NCBI GenBank assembly: GCA_034231615.1
Contig: CM067310.1
Span: 6,599,010-6,663,009 of the forward strand
Direction: 5' to 3'
DNA length: 64,000 bases
DNA from: Meghimatium bilineatum
Taxonomy: Eukaryota > Mollusca > Gastropoda > Stylommatophora > Philomycidae
Shown: positions 11,905-21,673 of the stretch, in pieces
Position numbering within the stretch: the first letter of the stretch is position 1
How the letters are laid out: every line of letters starts with the position of its first letter
Notes under the pieces: generated by a model
What the model was told of the DNA's origin: nothing
Databases searched by the model: none
What the model saw: only the letters and a program-made list of their open reading frames with translations
Program-made: the position numbers and the translations under genes

Positions 11905-12130
11905 TAATCGTCTTCTTCTTCTTCTTATGGTCCATGCCGCGTGGCGTTGGTTATCATGTCTTTCCACGGCCTTCTATTTCGTGTGAGGTCAATCATTTCC
12001 GATGTTCTCCCATGCCGATATACCAGGTTGTAGAACATCTTCTCTTTTAGTCTCCTAGCCTACCTCTCTTGCTCTTCAACTTGACTGTTATTCAAATGTG
12101 TTCCATCTTTCCTTTGCTCATGATGTGTCC
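11905..12130 (-). mobile_element. LINE ORF2 C-terminus and tail
   Basis: The minus strand, with shifts, encodes YIGMGEHRKMIDLTRNRRPW followed by MITNATRHGP. This is the characteristic end (NATRHG) of a widespread non-LTR ORF2. An (AAG)n tail follows at 11906-11920. Heavily 5' truncated. Confidence 0.7.
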
Positions 12131-12183
12131 AAAAAATGTGATCTTTTTTTCTGAAACTGTTTCTTTTTAAGCAGCTCTCTTTT

Positions 12184-12456
12184 ATCGCACTGGCTTCGCA
12201 TATGAGTGGTCCTGGGTTCATTCTCCAGTTGAGGCGGAAATGTTTCTCAGTTGTGGCGGAAATGTTTCTCAGATCGCAACGGCCCCCGGGTCGACCCAGC
12301 GTTAAAATGGGTACCGGATTAATCCGGGAAGTAAAGACTGAGAGGGAGAGGAGATGGCTACCGCCCTCATTTGCAGAGCCTCTGATATGTGAGATCGCTA
12401 GCATCTCACATCCCTACGGCATTAATAAATGCTATGGGTTACTTTACTTACTTACT
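12184..12456 (+). mobile_element. SINE A, slightly 5'-truncated
   Basis: It begins within the tRNA-like head (CGCACTGGCTTCGCATATGA). A small internal duplication of GGCGGAAATGTTTCTCAG is specific to this copy. It ends GGTTACTTTACTTACTTACT. Confidence 0.88.
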
Positions 12457-12489
12457 ATTAGATAACTACGGGATACATATTAAATATTA

Positions 12490-13627
12490 ATTTGATATTA
12501 CCATCTTTGATATTACCATCTTTGATATTACCATCTTTGATATTACCATCTTTGATATTACCATCTTTGATATTACCATCTTTGATATTAGCATCTTTCA
12601 TATTACCATCTTTGATATAAGCATCTTTGATATTACCATCTTTGATATTACCATATTTGATATTACCATCTTTGATATTACCATATTTTATATTACCATC
12701 TTTGATATTACCATCTTTGATATTACCATATTTGATATTACCATCTTTGATATTACCATATTTGATATTACCATCTTTGATATTACCATCTTTGATATTA
12801 CCATCTTTGATATTACCATCTTTGATATTAGCATCTTTCATATTACCATCTTTGATATAAGCATCTTTGATATTACCATCTTTGATATTACCATATTTGA
12901 TATTACCATCTTTGATATTACCATATTTGATATTACCATCTTTTATATTACCATCTTTGATATTACCATCTTTGATATTACCATATTTGATATTACCATC
13001 TTTGATATTACCATATTTGATATTACCATCTTTGATATTACCATCTTTGATATTACCATCTTTGATATTACCATCTTTGATATTACCATCTTTGATATTA
13101 CCATATTTGATATTACCATCTTTGATATTACCATCTTTGATATTAGCATCTTTGATATTACCATCTTTGATATTACCATCTTTGATATTACCATCTTTGA
13201 TATTACCATATTTGATATTACCATCTTTGATATTACCATATTTGATATTACCATCTTTGATATTACCATCTTTGATATTACCATCTTTGATATTACCATA
13301 TGTGATATTACCATCTTTGATATTACCATCTTTGATATTACCATCTTTGATATTACCATCTTTGATATTACCATCTTTGATATTACCATATTTGATATTA
13401 CCATCTTTGATATTACCATATTTGATATTACCATCTTTGATATTACCATATTTGATATTACCATCTTTGATATTACCATATTTGATATTACCATCTTTGA
13501 TATTACCATCTTTGATATTACCATCTTTGAAATTACCATGTTTGATATTATCATCTTTGATATTACCATCTTTGATATTACCATCTTTGATATTACCATC
13601 TTTGATATTACCATCTTTGATATTACC
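12490..13627. repeat. 15-bp satellite-like array, about 76 units
   Basis: The unit is TTTGATATTACCATC with a frequent CATATTT variant. A rarer variant block (TTAGCATCTTTCATATTACC ... ATATAAGCATC) recurs at 12584 and 12824, exactly 240 bp (16 units) apart, indicating a local block duplication. Because the unit is 15 bp, both strands are open for hundreds of codons; these ORFs are artefacts. Confidence 0.95.
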
Positions 13628-14430
13628 ATTAGATAAGTACCGAATACATGAACAACTAGAAAACATAAGAGCACTATGTAACAACTCATGAAGTATAATA
13701 AGAACAAATGAAGGACTCACAGAAACATTCGAAACAACAACAGGGAGTAAGACATGGATGTGTACTATCACTACTGCTGTTTGTTACATATACACGGACA
13801 TGATAGCGAAAGAGGCAGAAACAAGAAGAAAACACATCTCATAAATATCGTGAGACATAAGTAACTCTCTGCCCGATCTGCTCTTCGCCTATGATCAAGG
13901 TTTAATATAGGAAGCCGAAGACACACTAAAAAGACACACAAATAAACTACAGACTGCGTGCGAAGAACACAATGTGAGATTAAACAAATAAAAAACAATG
14001 AAAATATACAGAGCAACAAAACAGCTAAATGTGTATGTAAATGGCACAAAACTAAAACATACTTCATAATTTAAATATCCAGGAATCATTTTTACAGAAG
14101 ACGGCAAAATTGATAGAGAAATTGCGATGAGATGCCAAAAAGCAAACGCTGTGCTAGACCAACTGTCACCGCTGTTTAAAAACCCAGCAATCAACATAGC
14201 GACCCCAAAAAAAAACAGATAATAAACACCATATTTATTCTAAGGTTAGGTTTCCAGTGCCAGACATAGCCCCTGACAAAAACACTCTTCAGAAAGATTA
14301 CAACATGCAAAATGAAATTCCTGAAAAAGTCTATAAACGTCACCAGAAGAGACAGAATGAGAAATGAAGACAACAGAAAGAAAGACCGGTACAATACAGG
14401 AATCAGTGGACAAATCACGTGACAACATAC
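13628..14430 (+). mobile_element. LINE family 3 RT remnant
   Basis: Plus frames give TFETTTGSKTW / VRHGCVLSLLLF (RT motif), LLFAYDQGLI (YxDx), LQTACEEHNVRLN, NVYVNGTKLKHTS, FKYPGIIFTEDGKIDREIAM, then thumb-like residues. Order and spacing follow the RT fingers-palm-thumb of non-LTR elements. Several stops and shifts. Further eroded C-terminal sequence may extend to about 14870. Confidence 0.75.
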
Positions 14431-14689
14431 CAACTTTTTAATTTCATATGCTATTGCACTATCTCGGAAACTTAAAAAGTCGTAACTTAAAATACCGATC
14501 TAGCGATTTGCGCGCAATGAACTGGCCGTCCACCTCCCACTCAGTGTGCAGCGCGTATGTCGAGTGGTCAGGGGCTCTCATCGCGCAACGTGTCAAATAT
14601 TTGATACGTCGGTATATGCGTCTTTATCGGAATTTCGTTCCATGTAATTATGTTAGCTATTTGTTCCGTAAAAACGTGCCCACTGATTC

Positions 14690-14870
14690 TTGTATTGTAC
14701 CGAAAGACCATATCATGCAAACAATATATAAAAAGACAGCAGATCAACTGGTTCGAACAAATTACTAGAATGGAATCAACATAACTAGCCAGAGAGGAAA
14801 AGATAAGAACAATACTGCCTGCTATGCAGACCCTGTTATAGAATACAAGCAATGCGTGCTTACAGCATCA
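14690..14870 (+). mobile_element. Possible continuation of the family 3 LINE
   Basis: A frame with IKRQQINWFEQITRM-like residues matches the IKRQQIKWFxH segment of family 3 copies at 49.9 and 60.3 kb. The link to the 13.6-kb RT across 14430-14690 is inferred. Confidence 0.45.
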
Positions 14871-15254
14871 CTCATCTTGGCTGATCAGGTTTATTATCGG
14901 TCACTATGTGTATACGTAGTGTCGTTAGACAAAAGAACAGAAAAAATCGGACAGCCAAGAAAAATGACGCTGTATGAGATCAACGCGACGGACAAATATT
15001 ATGGAGAAATGCTTGTGTCATGCATATTGTAAGAAGCGACACATGAGGTTGAAATTTAAGTTGACTAACCTACCCAGTAAAAATCTAAAGCGATATTTCA
15101 ACATTACACGCATAAATAGGTTGGTCGAGTGGCCCCTCTGCCATGAATTGAAAGGTGAATAGTATCAACACTTGCTAGAAGCAATGATAACTTTTCTAAT
15201 CTACCCTACAAATATTCCGTGTACGTTCTTCGTCTTCAAAAGCGTTCGTTTTCT

Positions 15255-15420
15255 TCTTCTTCTTCAGTGTTCATTCTCAAACTCCCACTGGATTTCTCTC
15301 GTAACAGGACATAACAGGACAATAGTCCTACAAGATTTCCAGTTGGATGTAGTCCAGAGAATGGAAATGCGTTGTGTTGCAGTTTTATTAGCGCCAATGG
15401 CCCAACACATCCGTCTTCGG
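15255..15420 (-). mobile_element. SINE C
   Basis: Minus sense; the plus strand shows TTCATTCTCAAACTCCCACT, GATGTAGTCCAGAGAATGGA, GCGCCAATGGCCCAACACAT and CCGTCTTCGG in the expected order. Confidence 0.85.
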
Positions 15421-15424
15421 TGTG

Positions 15425-15525
15425 GTTCGTTTTCAAATTCCAGTAAATCAGTAGGATGTAGTCCAGAGAACCGAATGCTTTGTGCGTGGATTACAGCATG
15501 CCTGCGATTCTGAGTCTTTTGGCTC
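15425..15525 (-). mobile_element. SINE B 3' fragment
   Basis: TTCGTTTTCAAATTCCAGTA then GTCCAGAGAACCGAATGC, TGGATTACAGCATGCCTGCG. It directly abuts the SINE C copy. Confidence 0.65.
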
Positions 15526-15561
15526 GACCTTCAAAATGGTATGGTGTTTCAGTAAGAGAGA

Positions 15562-15702
15562 GTCACACAGAGCTGTCAAGACTTTATAATAGAGAAAACC
15601 AAGTTACAGAACTGTCAAGACTTTATAATAGAGAAAAACAAATTACAGAACTGTCAAGACTTTATAATAGAGAAAAACAAGTTACAGAACTGCCCATGCC
15701 CT
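15562..15702. repeat. 39-bp minisatellite, 3.5 units
   Basis: CTGTCAAGACTTTATAATAG plus AGAAAAACAAGTTACAGAA. The 39-bp length keeps a short plus frame open (ELSRLYNREKQVT). Confidence 0.93.
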
Positions 15703-15910
15703 ATAATGGAAAGTAACTGTACATAACATAACATTCCGTGAACGAGAATAAACGCATAGAAACAACATAAACTTCACGAAAATCGATATCGATGAAAAGG
15801 AACAAAGACTGACCCTGTCAATTCAAGCACAACTCGCCTGAAGCAGATGGGAGTGCTGTCAGCGATGCGTTTAATCCGACACGCTGCTTGTTGCGAATGT
15901 TAGTAAGCTG

Positions 15911-16094
15911 CAGGGTTGCCGGTAAAATCGTTCATTGTATTATCAAATTTTACAAAGTGTGCCAAATTTAAATGTCACTAGCAGTTAAATTTATATTTGG
16001 TCACTTTGTTATATTTTCATCATTCGAAAATGTATTTTTAAATTTGGAAGTTTTTACTAAATTTTGTGGCATTGCCAACTACCTGGCAACCCTG
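15911..16094. mobile_element. hAT-like MITE, 184 bp
   Basis: Terminal inverted repeats are CAGGGTTGCC(A)GGTA at both ends (10 bp exact, about 14 with one gap). The interior is AT-rich with no ORF. The 8-bp flanks (GTAAGCTG, GTTAAGTG) match at only 5 of 8 positions, so the TSD is weak. Confidence 0.65.
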
Positions 16095-16329
16095 GTTAAG
16101 TGTTCACATGCATACAATGTTGCCAACGTGGGTACTTCTCAATAATAAATTTTAAATTAAGAGATAGCCTCGTTCTTTGAATCAACAGTCACAGTAATGT
16201 TTCCAATATGCTTCAAATGCAGTCGAAATGATGACACAACCCACAGGTTTGGAGGAAACAATCAGTTTTAAATTGTAGGTCATAACAGACTCATACAACA
16301 TGTGTATAACAAAGATGGAGTTGTGACAC

Positions 16330-16485
16330 TGACATTTGCCCCGGTGTAACAACATTATGAGATGGACAGGTTACAGAGTGCTCCACCAAGACAAGAGACA
16401 GGGGATGTTGGAAGTCTGTTGCAGCCAACCTTCGTTGCGGAGACGGCACTTCATGATAATGATCCAGTATGGCACTCTTACTACC
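16330..16485 (+). mobile_element. LINE family 1 3' end
   Basis: ATTATGAGATGGACAGGTTA ... CAACCTTCGTTGCGGAGACG GCACTTCATGAT is the same 3' end as at 56.2 and 38.2 kb, encoding (I)xRWTG then LRCGDGT-stop. Confidence 0.7.
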
Positions 16486-16584
16486 CTCGCGGGTTATGGT
16501 TATTATTTCTTGATTAACTCGACCCAGCTTAAGATTTAACCTAAGGTTTACTTTCACTGTACTCTGGTATGTATGTACAGTGTC

Positions 16585-16955
16585 CTTCTTATTCTTCTTG
16601 ATTCTTGATTAGAAACTGATCTCACAGCACATGGGGCATTCCCATAAGTGTTCCGCCCTCTTTTCCAGCAGCCATCCGACTCGATGGTGTTTTGAGTCTA
16701 ATGCCGCTGAAACAGACGTCGAAATCAGGGCACAACTCTGACCCTTGCGAGAAAATTCCTTTTGGCCCTTTTCAATGAAGCCGTATGCTGTCTGCAGAGA
16801 GTACAACGTTTAGCACGTATCTCCGTAGCTTCACACACTTATCCCCTAGAATCTCCAAGAAAATGCACTTGTAAATAAAACTTCGCGACCTGGAACTGAA
16901 CTCGCGATCGCTTCTGCACACAAAAAAAGAAAAAACCACTGTGCCGCAGAGATTC
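16585..16955 (-). mobile_element. Putative SINE G
   Basis: The minus strand has GGCACAGTGGT (A-box-like), then GAGTTCAGTTCCAGGTCGCG (B-box-like) at about 16885-16945. A body of about 300 bp and a (GAA/TAA)-rich tail follow at 16583-16600. Only one copy is in the window, so repetitiveness is not shown. Confidence 0.4.
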
Positions 16956-17256
16956 TTTAAAGGGGGGGGGGGGAGTTATAGCAGAGACGTGCTAGCTTTA
17001 CCACAAAAATTTATTAAAAATTTATTTTTGAAGTTATAAAATTTCATCTATATGAAAACACGATGTTTCTGGGATTAGAAGAGAAATTTTAAAAATGAAA
17101 TGTAATAATCTGCAAGTATGAAATATAGATTTCATTTCTAACACAATTTTAAGGGGGGGAAAATGTCATCTTCAACTAAATTCAACAAGCATATGTTGTT
17201 TGTCCATCACATGATGATGATGACCATTTGTTACATCCACTTTTGAAAATTCAATT

Positions 17257-17667
17257 TTAGTTATGTCCTTGATTATGAGTTCGTAAATGGATAATGAGCC
17301 CTATTCGAGCTGTAAATGTCCTTGGACAGTTTGGGCATGGAATGACCACTCTAGACGGATCTTGGTCTATCAGTGACTTTCTAGCTGCTCTCCGCTGTTG
17401 AGCTGCTGCAATTATCTTCTTTTCACAAGATGATGCGCTCTTTTTTATTTTATAACGCCATGTAGATCTATTTTGTGCAAGTTCTTCCCATGTATCGTGG
17501 TCTATTTCAAAAGCTTTCAGTGAGTTCTTTAACGAGTCCTTGTAGCGCTTCCTTTGGCCACCTTGAGATCGTATACCCTTCTCTAGCTCCCCATAGAGAA
17601 GTATCTTTGGCAGACGATGGTCTGGCATACGCACCAAATGACCTGCCCAACGAATCTGTGTCTGCAT
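17257..17667 (-). mobile_element. LINE ORF2 C-terminus with C2H2 zinc finger
   Basis: Open for 136 codons: MQTQIRWAGHLVRMPDHRLP, then LYGEL, SQGGQRKRYKDSLK, DTWEELAQNRSTWR, and a terminal CPNCPRTFTARIGLIIHLRT-H. The RWAGHxxRM...GGQxKRYKD series with a C-terminal C2H2 finger (CxxC-x12-HxxxH type) is a widespread non-LTR retrotransposon C-terminal region. It is intact over this part but lacks RT and EN, so it is 5'-truncated. Confidence 0.82.
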
Positions 17668-17699
17668 CAGGATCGTGTCAATGCTTGGGATACCAGCTC

Positions 17700-19010
17700 A
17701 ATAAGCATATACATATATGGAACATGCATGGCAGAAACTAAGGAAAATAATATATCTTAACTGCTTGTTTGTTTACAGCATGCTTGTTTATCACACTTTT
17801 TAAACGTAAAATTTCTAAATTTTGAAAATACATAAAAAATTAAACTAACCACGTTACAGCAATTCCTTTAGTTTGTGCCATATGCAGGTATATGGCAAAC
17901 AAGTATAGAATATTGCAGTTGGTTGGTTGGTTGATGATCCAGCGGTCCATGGGCTCATGCCCTTTGACCTAATGCCATTAAATGGCATTATATTGCTGCG
18001 AAGTCTGTGGATTTTCGGCCCACCCCGGGACAAAGCCAGAGAATAACTATCACATCTCCAGGAAGGTAGGTTTCAACATATGCACTGCTCCTAGCCACTG
18101 TAGCCAAGATAGGGTTCACTGTGCTCATTTCCCGCCACCAATTGACTACTGGTTATGCCGAACTTCTCTATTGCTTCGGGCATGCAAGCAAATGTTCAAG
18201 TCAAAAGGATTGTCACGTCCTGAGTCACTGTGCCTCTATGATGGGTTTCAACCATAGGAAAAAAACAGTGCTGTCAGTCTTCTCCTCCCCAGTGCTGCAC
18301 AGTACATCTCTGGCTCCCTCCCAACCACAGAGAATGCATACATATATATTCAGGTAAACATGAAACACATTTCAACAACAAAATAAAAGCATAATTGTAT
18401 AGATGACATGCCATGAAGCTTCTCTAAGAAGATAATCTCAATATAACGGCATGTCATCTACTAATGTTTTCTGTTGCATGGGTGGTTTGTCTAGTGGGCC
18501 ATTGGTGAGACCCACAGACGCAACCACATGCGTAATATTGCAGTTAGATTGGTTAATATTTGAAAACGATGGTGTAATAAGTAAGCCTACTATAAAGTAT
18601 TATTTTTCGTTAAAGTTTACGAAATCTTTATATTTGATGCAATTTGGTTGCATATGATTTCAGGATCTATAATTCTGTAACCTTTAGATTCACTGTAACT
18701 ACAATCTTCATTCCTTGTTGATTCTTTTCCAATATATGACAGTATTTTCTGCAGTAATTCCATATAGGTATTTCATTCTCATGAATGACCGACTGTGAGT
18801 GGGAGTGGTACTTTGAATTTTAGATTCCCTAGTAATTTCATAATTCACATAATTTTTTGCAGTACTCCTAGTATCGTCACGTTGTTTGTCGCTTGTTTGA
18901 ACTGTGTATAAGTTACATTAATTTTGTTCAAAGGTAAACATGTCCTTGTGAAATTTGCGCTTCCATCTAGGAACTACGCCTGTTTGGTCATATAAAGAGA
19001 CACAACTGTT
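17700..19010. other. Mostly unassigned; second (TTGG)n-linked repeat
   Basis: 17917-17985 repeats the TTGG run plus GATCCAGCGGTCCATGGGCT seen at 7990. 17990-18340 is less AT-rich and has a 91-codon ORF without recognised domain. The rest is AT-rich with nothing I can name. Confidence 0.4.
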
Positions 19011-19014
19011 TAGA

Positions 19015-19203
19015 AAGACAAGTAATGGAGGGAAGAGTACCTGGGAAGAGGAGATGGGGCAGACCAAGAAGACGATGGACTGACGACATTAAAGATAACA
19101 TGAATACATCGCTAGAAAATGCAAGCCACATCGCCCAAGACAGAGAGAGGTTCAGAGAGTTCATTGGGAAGACAACGTTCTGGAAGGAATACGTCACATG
19201 ACA
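19015..19203 (+). mobile_element. LINE family 5 C-terminus
   Basis: GRVPGKRRWGRPRRRWTDDI, then DRERFREFIGKTTFWKEYVT and stop. It is the same segment as at 26.9 kb (plus) and 29.6 kb (minus), and matches the GRxxxGRPRxRWxDxI C-terminal theme of RTE-like elements. Confidence 0.78.
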
Positions 19204-19204
19204 C

Positions 19205-19684
19205 ATCTAGGAAGTAAATATTGTGTATCACGTGACGTTAACAAAATCTAACTAGGAATTTGAATAGTGTTTACATTCTATTTTTAACAACCGGTTTGGG
19301 AGCATACATTATATAAATCGTCGTGACGGGAGGTACCAGTTGTTGTAAATGAGATGGCACAAGTACGTTTTTGCCTGATTGGATTTTTTTTATTTTCAGG
19401 AATAAAAAAGAAACACCTCAACATCTTTGAGATATCATTTCTTACTCACTAATTAATCGATTCTCAAAATTTTAGTCAATTTATGTAAAGATACGGTTGA
19501 TCTTCAATTATAAATCATTTGTGATGTACTACTAAAAAGAAACGATTTGTTTTCACTAGTCCCAGCTATATATCCCCCTCCCCTTTTCACACGTAGGTGC
19601 CCCCAGTACTGTTGGTTCTTCTACACGTAAAAGAATCTTCCTCCTCATAGTGGATTTACGTGCGTATATATGAGATACCTCTTT
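19205..19684. other. Unassigned AT-rich stretch
   Basis: I see no gene, repeat or transposon terminus here. Confidence 0.4.
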
Positions 19685-19838
19685 TTCAGCGTTCATTCTC
19701 AAACTCCCGCTAGATATCTCTTGCAGCAGGGCAATGGTACAACTAGATTTCCAGCTGGATCTAGTCCAGATAATGAAAATACGCTGTGTTACCGTTATAT
19801 TTGTGCTAATGGCACGATACGCCCGTCTTCGGCGGCAT
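19685..19838 (-). mobile_element. SINE C
   Basis: The plus strand shows GCGTTCATTCTCAAACTCCC, GATTTCCAGCTGGATCTAGT and CCCGTCTTCGGCGGCAT in order. No internal expansion. Confidence 0.82.
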
Positions 19839-19972
19839 CTAGAATACATGTTCTTCCATTTTGTATCTAATCACAAGAAAACCTGCAACCATCTGGTAGT
19901 ATACATGTTGACCACTCTTGACCACACAGTCCATATGACTTCATGCGTCATTACGTCTATGAATTATATCTT

Positions 19973-20248
19973 CCTCTTCATCTGCGTTCGTACTCAAACT
20001 CCTGCAGATTAGCAGGATGTAGTTCAGAGAACGGAATGCGTTGTATCATGGTTTATAGCATTGCTGCGATATCTGCGCCTTTCGGCCTGACACATCAGAC
20101 TCTAGCATGGCTTTGGGTCACTGACCCTATATGTGATGGGACAGCCAACTCCATCCCATACCTCCTTAGTCGCCTCTTACGACATGCATGGAAGGTACAC
20201 AGTATTGCTATCCTTTGCTCCCCTTTCGGGTCCCGCAATACACGAGCG
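19973..20248 (-). mobile_element. SINE B, full length, perfect TSD
   Basis: Exact 13-bp TSD TGAATTATATCTT (19960-19972, 20249-20261). The sense 5' helix is GTATTGC/GCAATAC, a double substitution relative to GTGTTGC/GCAACAC in other copies that preserves pairing. Confidence 0.95.
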
Positions 20249-20289
20249 TGAATTATATCTTAAACCAAAAGAATATATTAAACGCTATA

Positions 20290-20463
20290 CAGTGGAATCC
20301 CGTTATAACAACTTGGTCCGGACTGACAAAATATGATTGTAATAATAGAAAGTCGCTATGTACAGTACAAACAATATGGAATCGATATAATTGAAAATTG
20401 TAAAATATGTTGTTATAGTGGGACATTTGTTATAACAGAATGCGCTATAGATTGACTCCACTG
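20290..20463. mobile_element. pogo/Tigger-type MITE, 174 bp
   Basis: Ends read CAGTGGAATCCCGTTATAAC (left) and, reversed, CAGTGGAGTCAATCTATAGC. Both have GTTATAACA further in. It is bounded by TA dinucleotides (20288-20289, 20464-20465), as expected for IS630-Tc1-mariner/pogo insertion. No ORF. Confidence 0.82.
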
Positions 20464-21175
20464 TACTAGCCGTTATACTAAACACTGTACACAAAGAACG
20501 TCTACTAACACAACGCACTTCTCATAGAAAACTAAACGTTTATTCTAAAAAAAAAAAAACTATCCAGGAACTATATGACACGCATCCATATCCACATGAA
20601 CTAGCCGATACATTTCATGGATATTTTTTCCAACACAGTAATAGCATCCAATACTCACTCAACTTGCATTTGAACCTAAACTTTCTAGAATAAATGTAAC
20701 GAAGTTAAACCACCTTCTCCTGTACAACCGATATACCCGAATCTGTATTTCTAGTTGATATATATCCTTTCAGAGAATAGCCACATTCCACTTTCAGAGA
20801 ATAGCCACATTCCACTTTATTCAATGTTCCAGAGTAATCCTAGATTGAATAATGATGTAACAACAGTTGTTCCCAGTAATTACCCCCCAGCTCTGGTTTG
20901 GTGACTGGGTAATTATTGCTAGACTAATAACGTCTGTACGTGATGCTGGAACGGTCTGCTTCTAACTACCACAGCGACAGCCGAACAGTAATGATCTGTC
21001 ATGAAGCGGTTTGGACAAAGCTGTGTTTATTACTAAACCAAATTTGTTCTCTCTTAAGTATCAATGGACGTTCAAGAAGCGAGCAAATAAATAGCCATAT
21101 TTTCTGAGCCTGAATTTGTGTTTACATTAATGTTTACTAGAACGGAATTGTTTGACTTTGTTTCCATATCTAGGA
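20464..21175. other. Unassigned; one 25-bp duplication
   Basis: TTTCAGAGAATAGCCACATT is duplicated in tandem at 20770-20820. Otherwise nothing recognisable. Confidence 0.4.
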
Positions 21176-21447
21176 ATTAGTGTTGCCGAAGCCCAAAAGG
21201 AGAGCAGAGAATAGCAACATTTTTGCCTGACATGCATGTTTAAGGAGTTGTGGGCGTAAATTACGTTATTTCACTTCACAGATTGTCCAATTGATCCGGA
21301 ACACATGATGAAGTCGGATGTGTCAGGCCGAAAAACACATATATCGTTGTCAATCTTGTAACAAAGATACAACTAGTTATGTTCTCTGAACTAAATCATG
21401 TCTATCTGCACGAGATTGAGAACGAACGCAGAAGAAGAAGAAGAAGC
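21176..21447 (+). mobile_element. SINE B, diverged
   Basis: Plus sense from GTGTTGCCGAAGCCCAAAAG to GAACGAACGCAGAAGAAG, with an internal deletion and many substitutions. No clear TSD. Confidence 0.8.
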
Positions 21448-21545
21448 TCTTCCTTCATATATGCAGTTTGGATTAGGAGAGGGGCAGTCTTCATGGCTTT
21501 CTTTAAAACCTACAAGAATCACATTCTCAGTGATATAGGGTACAT

Positions 21546-21639
21546 TTGAAAGAAGCCTTCTTGTCAAAGAAGACAACCTCCAACACTGTGTATGAAAGAA
21601 GCCTTCTTGTCAAAGAAGACAGCCTCCAACACTGTGTAT
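21546..21639. repeat. 46-bp minisatellite, left part
   Basis: Two units of GAAAGAAGCCTTCTTGTCAA plus AGAAGACAGCCTCCAACACTGTGTAT before the LINE 3' end. The array resumes at 25689. Confidence 0.93.
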
Positions 21640-21673
21640 CTTCTTCTTCTTCTTTCGTTCACTTGAAACATGT

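Noticed and set aside
12458-13771. 437-codon minus ORF (repeating NIKDG)
   Set aside because: Generated by a 15-bp tandem repeat. The opposite strand is equally open, and there is no non-repeat domain.
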